From contig NZ_LELK01000001.1 in NCBI RefSeq assembly GCF_001039475.1, positions 593,466-657,465 on the forward strand: a stretch of DNA of 64,000 nt, read 5' to 3'. Positions within the stretch are counted from its first letter, which is position 1, and the number at the start of each line of letters is the position of its first letter. Made by a program: the position numbers and the translations under genes. Below the pieces are notes generated by a model. It was given only the letters and a program-made list of their open reading frames with translations. It searched no databases and had not been told where the DNA came from. Positions 54,087 through 62,695 of the stretch are shown in pieces. The stretch comes from Guptibacillus hwajinpoensis (lineage in GTDB: Bacteria > Bacillota > Bacilli > Bacillales > Guptibacillaceae).

Positions 54087-55049
54087 CTACTCACTAAGTA
54101 GCGCCTCGCCGATTAGTTGATAAGATCGTAATCGCTCAACTTTGCTCGGTAGCATTGTAGTGATCATTAACTCATCAGGATTGAAGGTTGTCTTTAGCTT
54201 CTCTAACTGTAGTTGGACGTCTTCAACTGTCCCCGCTATCAATTTAGAAGAAGATTTATGTTCAACTTTGATCTTTTTTGATTCTTCTAGCGTAGGAAGT
54301 TTCGTATCACCTCGGATTTGAAAGTCATGTAACACATGTACCCAGTGTGCAAGTGCTTCCGCGTGCTCTCTTGTATCACTACAAATGACAGATACCGCAA
54401 GTAACGTGTATGGATTTTCTCCTTTAAACTCGCTCTTATAAGTGTGGAATAGTTCTCCACCATCTTTGTCACTCATAAAATATCCGAATGCGTAAGACAT
54501 TCCATTTGTTGCTGCGAGCTGAGCACTCTTTTTACCAGTACCAAGCAACCAAGTCTCAGGACGTTGGGTAGGGACTGGAGCAGCGGCTAACGTATGGTAC
54601 ATATGGTCACTAGGGAATCCATTTCTCATGAACCGAAGCAGTTCTTCAACTTTCTCTGGCATTCGTCTCACTTCCTCCAAAAACCTTCCTGATAAAGCGG
54701 TTGTTGCCTCAGCTGAGCCTCCAGGTGCACGTCCTATACCGAGGTCAATGCGACCCGGGAATAAAGTAGCTAGAGTGTTGAATATCTCGGCTACTTTATA
54801 GGGTTTGTAATGAGGAAGTAAAATAGCGCCTGCACCAATTCGAATTCGTTTTGTATGTGCACCAAGGTAGCTTAGGAGAACTTCTGGTGCAGGACAAGCT
54901 ACATGGTCAAGGTCATGGTGTTCTGTAATCCAGTACCTTGTATAGCCTAGCTCGTCTGCTAGTATCGCAAGGTCTTTTGACGCGTGAAGTGCATCAGTTA
55001 CCGTTTCACCGATAAAGAGTGGAGATTGATCGAGAATACTTAATTTCAT
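54087..55049 (-). CDS. LLM-class flavin-dependent oxidoreductase (luciferase-like)
   Basis: 320 residues. MsnO8-type opening SILDQSPLFIGETVTDALHASKDLAILADELGYTRYWITEHHD (about 3-45), then GAGAILLPHYKPYKVAEIFNTLATLFPGRIDLGIGRAPGG (about 77-116). Uses FMNH2 on an unknown substrate. AGAGGTGCC before ATG. Confidence 0.9.
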   Translation of the reverse strand: MKLSILDQSPLFIGETVTDALHASKDLAILADELGYTRYWITEHHDLDHVACPAPEVLLSYLGAHTKRIRIGAGAILLPHYKPYKVAEIFNTLATLFPGRIDLGIGRAPGGSAEATTALSGRFLEEVRRMPEKVEELLRFMRNGFPSDHMYHTLAAAPVPTQRPETWLLGTGKKSAQLAATNGMSYAFGYFMSDKDGGELFHTYKSEFKGENPYTLLAVSVICSDTREHAEALAHWVHVLHDFQIRGDTKLPTLEESKKIKVEHKSSSKLIAGTVEDVQLQLEKLKTTFNPDELMITTMLPSKVERLRSYQLIGEALLSE

Positions 55050-55124
55050 GTGGCACCTCTTTTTACAACAATCTGCTTCTATCCTATCGAAAGAAGAGAC
55101 TTACATTATACGCTTATTATGAGA

Positions 55125-55147
55125 AAAACGCCCATTTCGGGCGTTTT
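55125..55147 (-). terminator. Terminator after ilvA
   Basis: AAAACGCCC-ATTTC-GGGCGTTTT. The minus-strand 3' arm ends in a run of T (GGGCGTTTTTCTC). Confidence 0.8.
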
Positions 55148-56402
55148 AAATTAATAAATTAAAAAGGTCTTGGTCTTTGTTGATTTCGATGTACGAAAAG
55201 CCTTTACGATTCATCCGTTCAATTAATGGTTCGTAATCTTCTTTTTGCTTCAACTCGATGCCCGCAAGTACAGGGCCGCGGTCTCGATTGTTTTTCTTGG
55301 TATATTCAAAGCGGGTGATATCATCGGTAGGACCAAGTACATCTGCCATGAACTCTTTCAAGGCACCTGCTCGCTGTGGAAAATGAACGATGAAATAATG
55401 TTTTAAACCTTCGTAGATTAGCGAGCGTTCTTGAATTTCTTGCATTCGGTTAATATCATTATTTCCACCACTAATTACACATACAACATTTTTGCCTTTA
55501 ATTTGATCTCGGTAGAAGTCTAAGGCTGCAATGGACATAGCACCTGCAGGTTCCGCGACAATGGCATTTTGATTATACAACTCAAGAATCGTAGTGCAAA
55601 TCTTTCCTTCAGGTACAAGAACGATATCGTCGAGAATGTGTTTGCAAATATCGAGCGTTAACTTACCGACCTGTTTAACAGCAGCACCATCAACAAATTT
55701 ATCAATGTAATCAAGTGATAGTAACTCGTTGTGATCGAGAGAATTCTTCATACCAGGTGCACCCTGGGGTTCAATTCCAACAATCTGGGTAGTTGGACTA
55801 ATGCTTTTGACGTAAGAACCAACACCAGAAGCAAGCCCTCCCCCTCCGATTGGAACCATCATATAATCCACTTCGTCTATATCATTCATGATTTCGAGGC
55901 CCACTGTTCCTTGACCAGCGATTGTTCTGTAATCGTCGAACGGATGAATAAACGTCTTCTCATTCGAGTGACAGAACTTCTTAGCAGTTTGGAAAGAATC
56001 ATCAAATGTATCACCAGTTAGAATGACCTCTACATTTGATCCACCAAACAGCTCAACCTGAGTTACTTTTTGGCGAGGTGTCGTCGCCGGCATAAAAATA
56101 TGACCTTTAATATCGAGCGTTTTGCAAGAAAACGCAACACCTTGAGCGTGGTTGCCGGCGCTTGCGCACACTATGCCGTTTTCTTTTTCAGCTTTACTTA
56201 GGCTTTGGATGAGGTTATAAGCGCCTCTTATCTTAAAGGACCTTACGTTCTGAAGATCCTCACGCTTTACATAAACATTGCAGTTATAGCGATCAGAAAG
56301 GATTTTGTTCCGCTGCAGTGGAGTGTGCACCGCAACTTCCTTTAGGACTTGATTTGCGATAATGACATCTTCTACCTGTACCTTGCTAATTGTTTTACTC
56401 AT
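55146..56402 (-). CDS. ilvA: Threonine deaminase (biosynthetic)
   Basis: 418 residues. PLP lysine K57 in VRSFKIRGAYN, the phosphate-binding VPIGGGGLASGVG (about 178-190), CVISGGNNDI and one C-terminal ACT-like regulatory domain (about 330-418) with AGALKEFMADVLG. One regulatory domain is the Bacillus form. First step of isoleucine synthesis, converting threonine to 2-oxobutanoate. AGAAGGAG site. Confidence 0.94.
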   Translation of the reverse strand: MSKTISKVQVEDVIIANQVLKEVAVHTPLQRNKILSDRYNCNVYVKREDLQNVRSFKIRGAYNLIQSLSKAEKENGIVCASAGNHAQGVAFSCKTLDIKGHIFMPATTPRQKVTQVELFGGSNVEVILTGDTFDDSFQTAKKFCHSNEKTFIHPFDDYRTIAGQGTVGLEIMNDIDEVDYMMVPIGGGGLASGVGSYVKSISPTTQIVGIEPQGAPGMKNSLDHNELLSLDYIDKFVDGAAVKQVGKLTLDICKHILDDIVLVPEGKICTTILELYNQNAIVAEPAGAMSIAALDFYRDQIKGKNVVCVISGGNNDINRMQEIQERSLIYEGLKHYFIVHFPQRAGALKEFMADVLGPTDDITRFEYTKKNNRDRGPVLAGIELKQKEDYEPLIERMNRKGFSYIEINKDQDLFNLLI

Positions 56403-56572
56403 TCTCGCACTCCTTCTGATTAATTAGAATAGTTTAACTTTTTAAAATTCATTTTAACACAATTTAACACGGTTGTACGTTATTGTTCTAAATGAAGTTG
56501 ATTTCTTTTCACCTAGAAAGAGTGCTACAATTTTAATAGGAAATGAATTTTATATGAAGGAGGCTTTTTACT

Positions 56573-57223
56573 ATGGAGAATTGGGCATTTGTATCCGATT
56601 TTGATGGCACGATTTCAAAAAAAGATTTTTACTGGTTGGTCATAGAAAGCTACTACCCAGAAGGACAGGAGCTTTATAAAAAGTGGAAAGCTGGTGAATA
56701 CCAGGATATTGATTTTCTACAACAAGTCTTCCAATCAATTGACCAAAATGAGGAACAAATCATAGAGGATATTCTATCATTACCGATAGATGAACATGTT
56801 CCGTCTTTTATTGAAGCGGTTCAAGAAAACGGTGGTGACTTTTATATTCTAAGTGCGGGTACGGACTATTACATTCACCATATCTTAAATCATTATGGCA
56901 TTCATGATGTACTGGTCTTTTCAAACAAAGGCTATTATGAAAACCAAAATGTCCATTTATCCATAGATGAAAATCACAAACATTATTCTAGACGATATGG
57001 CATTGATAAATCCAAGGTCATCTCTGAATTAAAAGAAAAGTACGACCTTGTGTATTTTGCAGGCGATAGCGAACCGGACTCTCATCCAGCTAAAGTGGCG
57101 GATCTTACCTTCGCGAAAGATGCACTTCAGGATATATTAAAAGAAAATGGTGTCTCTTTCATCGGTGTTGAGTCGTTCAAGGATGTTGAAAGGACACTTC
57201 GTGAAAAAGGAACAATCCGCTAA
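56573..57223 (+). CDS. HAD-IB phosphatase, MtnX-like
   Basis: 216 residues. HAD motif I DFDGTI (9-14), motif II in YILSAGTDYY (about 91-100) and motif III FAGDSEPDSHPA (about 164-175) match MtnX/SerB-type phosphatases. AAGGAGG precedes ATG. The stop and the next start share one base (TAATG), so it is translated with the glycerol-1-phosphate dehydrogenase gene. That coupling suggests a glycerophosphate or prenylglyceryl phosphate substrate, or a general role; methionine salvage genes are not nearby. Confidence 0.88.
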   Translation: MENWAFVSDFDGTISKKDFYWLVIESYYPEGQELYKKWKAGEYQDIDFLQQVFQSIDQNEEQIIEDILSLPIDEHVPSFIEAVQENGGDFYILSAGTDYYIHHILNHYGIHDVLVFSNKGYYENQNVHLSIDENHKHYSRRYGIDKSKVISELKEKYDLVYFAGDSEPDSHPAKVADLTFAKDALQDILKENGVSFIGVESFKDVERTLREKGTIR

Positions 57224-58272
57224 TGCATGCACTAACGAATATCCCAATTCCGTCTATTCTTGAGATTCGGTCTGGCATTCGTCATCAATTGGAGTCCATC
57301 CTGATCAAGCATGATTTTAACAATGCCTTGTTTTTATTCGATGATTTCACATATCGAGAATATGCTGAAACATTTCACGACACATTTAAAGAAGTTTCGC
57401 TAACTTTTCATAAAATGGAGCCGAGACTTACGATCGATGAATTAATTCGCTTTGCTTTTAGTCTGGATACGTACGATGTTGTTGTTGCGATGGGCGGAGG
57501 CATGGTGATTGATTATGGGAAGTATATTGCCTTTTCAAGAAAAATGCCTTTCATTAGTATGCCAACTTCTGCTTCCAATGATGGTTTTGCAAGTAGCAAT
57601 TGTTCTCTGATCGTAAACAATAAAAAAACAACGGTACCAGCTCAAGTACCGTATGGCATTATTGCGGACCTTGAGGTTATTCAACAGGCCCCTCCTCACT
57701 TCCTTCTAGCAGGTGTGGGTGACTTAATGAGTAATATTACTGCTCTTTATGACTGGGAGTTTGAAGAGCGTAATGGTGTCGGTCACGTGAACGCATTCGC
57801 ATCCATGTTAAGTAAGAAAGCGGTCAATAGCTTTATTCGAACTCCAATGAATGACATTAACAATCCAATTTTCATTAAAGAACTTGTTAGTTCTCTTACA
57901 ATGGGCGGTGTAGCTACGGTGATTAGTGGTAATAGTGCACCAATCAGTGGTTCTGAACACCTGATTTCACACGCATTAGATAAACGATCACTAAATCCCC
58001 ATATGCATGGCATCCAAGTTGGGATCGCGACGTATATTATCGCGAATGTACAAGAGCATCGAGCAGATCGAATGAGGAAAGTTTTTGAACGAACTGGATT
58101 CTTCCACTATTTAAATGAACAGAACTTGAAGAAAGACGATCTGAAAGACGCCATTTTATTCGCTCCTTCTGTTAAACCTAGTCGATATACATATCTCCAT
58201 GATGATAAATACCGTGAGAAGGCTCTTGTTTTTCTAGATCAGGACCCCCTTCTTCAGGATTTACTGAATTAG
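57223..58272 (+). CDS. araM: sn-Glycerol-1-phosphate dehydrogenase (AraM/EgsA-like)
   Basis: 349 residues. Iron-dependent/glycerol dehydrogenase-like fold with NAD-binding VVAMGGGMVIDYGKYIAF (about 87-104), PTSASNDGFASSNCS (about 113-127), and metal ligands in GVGDLMSNITALYDW (D), SGSEHLISHALD (H) and HGIQVGIATY (H). Bacillus AraM makes glycerol-1-phosphate, the archaeal-type stereoisomer, for heptaprenylglyceryl lipids with PcrB. Reads through directly from the HAD gene. The 1-base overlap implies coordinated expression. Confidence 0.9.
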   Translation: MHALTNIPIPSILEIRSGIRHQLESILIKHDFNNALFLFDDFTYREYAETFHDTFKEVSLTFHKMEPRLTIDELIRFAFSLDTYDVVVAMGGGMVIDYGKYIAFSRKMPFISMPTSASNDGFASSNCSLIVNNKKTTVPAQVPYGIIADLEVIQQAPPHFLLAGVGDLMSNITALYDWEFEERNGVGHVNAFASMLSKKAVNSFIRTPMNDINNPIFIKELVSSLTMGGVATVISGNSAPISGSEHLISHALDKRSLNPHMHGIQVGIATYIIANVQEHRADRMRKVFERTGFFHYLNEQNLKKDDLKDAILFAPSVKPSRYTYLHDDKYREKALVFLDQDPLLQDLLN

Positions 58273-58274
58273 AC

Positions 58275-58316
58275 AAAACAAGGCTTCCACTACTTGCTTA
58301 GTGAAAGCCTTGTTTT
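58275..58316. terminator. Terminator between araM and kynA genes
   Basis: AAAACAAGGCTT / AAGCCTTGTTTT, perfect 12-bp arms around a partly paired 18-base loop (CACTA/TAGTG), ending in a T-rich arm on the plus strand and mirrored on the minus strand. Confidence 0.8.
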
Positions 58317-58358
58317 AACTATTTTAGATACATAGTTAACATAATCTTTTATTATCAC

Positions 58359-59204
58359 CTAAAGTTCTGTTCGGATATCCCAAAGTTCTGGAAAGAAACG
58401 ATGATCAAGTACTTTCTTTAAATACCCTACTCCAGATGAGCCTCCTGTACCTCGCTTAAAACCGATAATACGTTCAACCGTTTTCATATGTCGAAAACGC
58501 CACTGTTGTAAGCAATCTTCAATATCAACTAGTTTTTCAGCTAGTTCATAAAGATCCCAGTACTTTTCAACATCCTGGTAAATGGTTAACCATGCTTCCT
58601 TCACAGATTCATTCTGTTGATAGGTTCCCGTTACGTTTCGATTTAGAACAGCTTCATCAATTGGTAGACCAGCTTTTGCAAGTGCTCGAATTGCTACATC
58701 ATATATTCCAGGTTCATGGTAGGCCGCACTTAACTTGTCATGCAACGCTTTATCCTTTTCATAAATCGTAAGAACGTGCGACGTTTTGTAGCCAAGCGCA
58801 AATTCAATCATTCGGTATTGGTACGATTGAAATCCTGATGCTTGTCCGAGCGACTCTCTAAATTCCATGTATTCAGATGGTGTTAACGTTGATAGTACAT
58901 CCCATGCTTGAATAATTTGCGTTTGGGTTCTCGAGACCCTTGATAGCATTTTGAATGCGGTTGATAGTTCATTTTCTTTAATGGCTTCTATAGCACCCTT
59001 TAATTCGTGTAGTATCAATTTCATCCACAGTTCACTGACCTGGTGAATAATGATGAAAAGCATCTCGTCATGGTGATCTGAAAGCCTGTTCTGACTTGAA
59101 AGAATCTGATCAAGATTTAAATATTCCCCGTAGGTCATCGTGTTTTTGAAATCCGTATGGATTGACGATTCAATTGAATCTTTCTCAGTCGGTTTCTTTT
59201 TCAT
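58359..59204 (-). CDS. kynA: Tryptophan 2,3-dioxygenase
   Basis: 281 residues. Distal histidine region [21 protein letters not shown] (about 47-67), axial-histidine region [31 protein letters not shown] (about 230-260). Heme enzyme opening the tryptophan indole ring to N-formylkynurenine. Start at ATG 59204 after AAGGAGG. No other kynurenine gene is adjacent, so the rest of the pathway, if present, is elsewhere. Confidence 0.94.
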   Translation of the reverse strand: MKKKPTEKDSIESSIHTDFKNTMTYGEYLNLDQILSSQNRLSDHHDEMLFIIIHQVSELWMKLILHELKGAIEAIKENELSTAFKMLSRVSRTQTQIIQAWDVLSTLTPSEYMEFRESLGQASGFQSYQYRMIEFALGYKTSHVLTIYEKDKALHDKLSAAYHEPGIYDVAIRALAKAGLPIDEAVLNRNVTGTYQQNESVKEAWLTIYQDVEKYWDLYELAEKLVDIEDCLQQWRFRHMKTVERIIGFKRGTGGSSGVGYLKKVLDHRFFPELWDIRTEL

Positions 59205-59358
59205 TCTTTTTACCTCCTTGAAAAGCATGTAAGCGGATACAAAATTGCGCTAATTTTTAATGAGTTTCTTCATTAATAGTTGATTTCTTTAGAGCTGTCT
59301 TTCGATGTGAACGCAATCCTGATTAGGGTGATTTCATACGAAAAACAGCACCTTATTG

Positions 59359-59901
59359 TTACAAACTGAAATTAAAGAGAGATTCGTCGATTTGCTCCTG
59401 CTCAATTCCAATGTACCTTAGGGTGATTGAAGGTGCGGAGTGACCAAAGATCTTTTGAAGCATGGCAACATCCTTCGTTTGCTTGTAATAAAAATAGCCA
59501 AACGTTTTTCTCATCGTATGAGTCCCGATTTCCGTTAGCCCAGCTTCTGATGCTGCTTGATTAAGTATTTTATAAGCTTGTCCTCTTTGAATCGGCAAAT
59601 CTGTCTTATGCGATGGAAATAAGTAATCATAGTCTTGCATGTCGAACGTATACGATTCGATTAGCTCTTTCAACGAATAGTTAATTGGAAAGCGTTTCGT
59701 TTTCCCTGTCTTTTTTTCTTTAATCACAATATGTGTTTGATTGCGTACGTCTCTCACTCTTAATGGAAGCAAGTCACTAATTCGCAAACCAGTGTTAATT
59801 CCCATAATAAATAAAAACCAATCTCTTGAATTTCGTCTTCGTAAGTTTTGTTTAATCAATTTAATCTTCTGAGGGTCTCGAATGGGCTGAACCGTGTTCA
59901 T
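59359..59901 (-). CDS. Tyrosine recombinase, catalytic domain only
   Basis: 180 residues. R40 (GLRISDLL), K64 region (KEKKTGKTKR), H128-R131 (HTMRKTFG), H154 (FGHSAP) and nucleophile Y163 (LRYIG) are all present. There is no N-terminal core-binding or arm-binding domain beyond about 20 residues, so size matches FimB/FimE-like invertases and small Bacillus integrases. AAAGGAGG precedes ATG. A cluster of TGTATCAT motifs, including a 12-6-12 site, lies upstream. No other phage or transposon gene is nearby. Confidence 0.88.
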   Translation of the reverse strand: MNTVQPIRDPQKIKLIKQNLRRRNSRDWFLFIMGINTGLRISDLLPLRVRDVRNQTHIVIKEKKTGKTKRFPINYSLKELIESYTFDMQDYDYLFPSHKTDLPIQRGQAYKILNQAASEAGLTEIGTHTMRKTFGYFYYKQTKDVAMLQKIFGHSAPSITLRYIGIEQEQIDESLFNFSL

Positions 59902-59929
59902 GAAGGCACCCTCCTTTCACTATCCGTTA

Positions 59930-59968
59930 TGTATCATAAATAACACAAAAAGACTCAATATGTATCAT
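59930..59968 (+). repeat. TGTATCAT half-site copies next to the recombinase
   Basis: TGTATCAT at 59930-59937 and 59961-59968, direct orientation, 31 bp apart. The same 8-mer occurs as ATGATACA at 60036-60043 and again as TGTATCAT at 60056-60063, so four copies lie within 135 bp of the recombinase start. Confidence 0.6.
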
Positions 59969-60034
59969 TATACCTTTTCTCCCATGGTTCGAAAAGAGTA
60001 AATCCACGAATAATAAGCTTTCATGCGTTTTCAT

Positions 60035-60064
60035 AATGATACACAATATATGTTTTGTATCATT
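60035..60064. other. Candidate recombinase core site (12-6-12 inverted repeat)
   Basis: Arms AATGATACACAA (60035-60046) and TTTTGTATCATT (60053-60064) match at 11 of 12 positions around a 6-base spacer TATATG. This geometry (about 11-12 bp arms, 6-bp spacer) is that of XerCD/dif-like tyrosine recombinase crossover sites. Confidence 0.55.
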
Positions 60065-60241
60065 GTGTACAAATAATTGCATTTAGTTTTACGTAGTCGG
60101 TAGTTTATCCATTAATGATCACTTGAGCAAAATTATAAAACGAACTACTTTTTAGGCAGCTGGTTGTATAAAAAGTAAGAACATACGATAGAAACTTATG
60201 AAAGTAAGAATAGTTTAGAAGTTTAATTTGGGGGATATTCA

Positions 60242-60340
60242 ATGGCCTCGTATAACACGAAAATTAGAATTACAGTTAGTTCGTTCAATTTAAGGTCGTT
60301 GGTTAGTAAACCAAATTCCGTATATGTGCTTGCAAAATGA
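60242..60340 (+). CDS. Possible 32-residue peptide, unknown
   Basis: MASYNTKIRITVSSF begins the frame and it ends VYVLAK. GGGGGA lies 6 bases before ATG, a good ribosome binding site. A second short frame (60337-60420, 27 residues) overlaps its stop by ATGA. No family recognised; may be chance. Confidence 0.22.
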   Translation: MASYNTKIRITVSSFNLRSLVSKPNSVYVLAK

Positions 60341-60513
60341 AAGGAGTGAAGGTTTCTCATTTATTACATGTTTCTAGTTTAGAAAAACCATTTGTTTTTG
60401 TTTATTTAAAATTCGCTTGAACTAATGAAATGGTTCAAAATTCAAGGTCATTAACGGTTACTCGCCCTCTATTTATCAAGCGCAATACTGACTTTGTTAT
60501 GTTGAACCTAATG

Positions 60514-60543
60514 AAAAAAAGCAGGCATATTCCCCGCTTTTTT
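60514..60543 (-). terminator. Terminator after the VOC pseudogene
   Basis: AAAAAAGC-A-GG / CCCCGCTTTTTT near-perfect stem with a CATATT loop, ending in a T-run on the minus strand. Confidence 0.7.
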
Positions 60544-60623
60544 CTTGATTTATAGTGTATTATTTGTAATTTCTTGTTAACTTATATTTTTTGGGAAGCT
60601 AGTACGGTAAATGAAATTTATTT

Positions 60624-61009
60624 TTAGTTAGGTGCAACCACTTCTACCTTGATCCGATCTGGATCTTCAAAATAAATGGCGTAATGCCCTTTTCCCCGAG
60701 CATACGGATATTTATCTTTATAAAGAATTTCAATCCCCTTCTTTTCCAGTTGATTCTTCAGATGATCAATATGCACTCTAGATTTCCCGTTAAAAGCGAG
60801 ATGATTTAGTCCTACTCTTTTACGATGATAACTAGCATCTAGATATGCTTCTTCTACTTGCACAAGTACAATGTAGCTTTCTCCCCACTTCCAGCTTCTT
60901 CCTTCATCCCAGTTTTGGAATGGTTTGTAATCAAGTTCTTCTAGTAACCAGCCCCAGAAAACGATACTCTCTTTAAGATCTGAACATACAACTCAATATG
61001 ATGAATCAT
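60624..61009 (-). pseudogene. VOC (glyoxalase/bleomycin-resistance-like) protein gene with a 1-base frameshift
   Basis: Starting at ATG 61007-61009 (after AGAGGTGAGC), the frame reads MIHHIELYV and then runs into a stop. Omitting the break at about 60983-60985, where TATGTTCAGAT would be TATGTTTCAGAT, restores SDLKESIVFWGWLLEELDYK and continues to the end at 60624. So one T appears to be missing. The total would be about 128 residues of a VOC-fold protein, with the terminal KVEVVAPN metal-site strand intact. Could also be a sequencing error in a T-run. Confidence 0.75.
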
Positions 61010-61104
61010 TAGCTCACCTCTTGTTTAGTGTTTAAAAATATAATATTATTATGTAAACTAAAGATCACAGACATAAATGACAACTGTCTGTGACCTCCTA
61101 CGTT

Positions 61105-62505
61105 TTATATAAGATTGTTTGAACCGACTAATTTTTTTAAAAACCAGCGATTTTTAAAAGCAGTCTTTACATAGAGATCTTGTTTCGCATACTCTCGAAT
61201 AACATCTTTTATTTCATCAGGCTGATAAGAAAAGTTTCTATTATGTGCAAGATCAGGATAACCAGATCCTCTTAGTAAATAATCAGATGATGCTACTTTG
61301 TACCACCTTTCAGGCTCAAACATCTCACCGTTTACAGTAAGAGAAATTATACTAGTTCCATTATGAAACACTTCAATTCCTGAAACATGAAGTCTTCCAG
61401 CATACTTACCTCTAAAACCAGGTCCTCTTCCATCCATCATACAAACTGAACTATCAAGTGAACTTTCAAGAGCATTCATAAGATGCTTCCCCTGTATTTC
61501 AAAATATGTTGGATTTAAAGGAGATGGGCAGATTTCAATCAATTTCTTATTGGAGACGAATTCAACCAATCCTCCATTTACAATACCGCTATTAATGATA
61601 CCTATTTCACATTGAAATCGTTCTTTCAACCCATCTGCAATTAGATTTGTTAATGGGTTCTCTTCTATTACATCGTGCCATAGCGGAGTCGCAACAGAGT
61701 AGAGTGGCTTACTTAAATGTGCTATGGCTTCTTCTTTACTTGATGCTAAGATATCTTTAATTTCTTCGTTTTCCATTGCTTTGGACGTTGGAATTGTGGA
61801 TGAAGCTAATAACTCTAATGATCCATCAGTGTATTCCATTTCCACAATGCCAACATGTTCTCCGTACATACCAGCAGAATTTAAGATTGTACCGTTCACC
61901 ACTTTCGCTTCTTCGTAGAGGACATGATCGTGAGCGGAAAGAATTAAGTCAATTTCATCAATTGCTTCAGCCAATTCAATGTCTACTTCTGTTCCTATAT
62001 GATTCAGCACAATACATATGTCATATTGGTTTTGGTGTTTCATAATTTCTTTCTGTATCGATTCTTTGTAATCATTAATTTGAAAACCCATCAATTCGTT
62101 AAATTCTTGTAGATCAGGTGAAGCACCTGTTAGTAAGATGCGTAAACCGTTTTTATGAAGAATGATACTGCTCTTAACGCCTTCGAACAAATCCCCATTA
62201 GATTTTAATAGGTTGCAACTAATAAATGGAACTGATGAATTCACTGCCATGTATTCTAACGTTTCAGTGCCATTAAACAATTCATTGTTTCCGATTGTAA
62301 GAGCTTCATACCCTGCAGATTCGAGCATTTTAACCGCTGCTAATCCTTTAGTGCCTTGAAGTTCTATACTTTTAAAATCAGCAAAGTCTCCTCCATCTAG
62401 AATTAACGTTTGGTCATCTGAATAGTCCTTAATTAATGATGTGACTCTTGCAAAGTTCTCAAAATGACTATGGATATCGTTAGTATGTATAATGTTAAGC
62501 TTCAT
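61105..62505 (-). CDS. yunD: Metallophosphatase/5'-nucleotidase, YunD-like
   Basis: 466 residues. N-terminal metallophosphoesterase domain: IIHTNDIHSHFENF (5-18), LDGGDFADF (about 36-44), TIGNNELFNG (about 75-84), VLNHIG and SAHDHVLYEEAKVVNGTILNSAG. C-terminal nucleotidase domain (about 270-440) with NLIADGLKERF and RGPGFRGKYAGRLHVSGIEV. No signal peptide, so cytoplasmic like YunD. Divergent from the lactate monooxygenase gene. The GNNE instead of GNHE motif is read directly; I am not sure how common it is in the subfamily. Confidence 0.87.
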   Translation of the reverse strand: MKLNIIHTNDIHSHFENFARVTSLIKDYSDDQTLILDGGDFADFKSIELQGTKGLAAVKMLESAGYEALTIGNNELFNGTETLEYMAVNSSVPFISCNLLKSNGDLFEGVKSSIILHKNGLRILLTGASPDLQEFNELMGFQINDYKESIQKEIMKHQNQYDICIVLNHIGTEVDIELAEAIDEIDLILSAHDHVLYEEAKVVNGTILNSAGMYGEHVGIVEMEYTDGSLELLASSTIPTSKAMENEEIKDILASSKEEAIAHLSKPLYSVATPLWHDVIEENPLTNLIADGLKERFQCEIGIINSGIVNGGLVEFVSNKKLIEICPSPLNPTYFEIQGKHLMNALESSLDSSVCMMDGRGPGFRGKYAGRLHVSGIEVFHNGTSIISLTVNGEMFEPERWYKVASSDYLLRGSGYPDLAHNRNFSYQPDEIKDVIREYAKQDLYVKTAFKNRWFLKKLVGSNNLI

Positions 62506-62695
62506 GACTGTCCCCCATCGTGGTGTGTTTTATTTCTCTTCTACTTATTTCGAAAGATGATGAGAAAGTCCTGCCTTACACCATATTTTACATAGTTCTT
62601 TTTACTTGCTTTTATTTACAAGAAGGTCCATTAAAGGAAATGATCGAACAATCAAGAAGATTTCTATAATCAATAAAAATAAGGAGGGATGAATC

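Larger units (their letters stand above)
59902..60623. other. 722-bp region without a confident gene
   Basis: Holds the recombinase promoter region, four TGTATCAT motifs and the 12-6-12 inverted repeat up to 60064, then about 450 bp of AT-rich sequence with a 32-codon ORF (60242-60340) and a 27-codon ORF (60337-60420) that overlap by ATGA, and the terminator of the VOC gene at 60514-60543. Nothing else is recognised. Confidence 0.6.

Noticed and set aside
59359-60064. Prophage remnant
   Set aside because: Only a recombinase is present. No terminase, capsid, repressor or tRNA attachment site is near.
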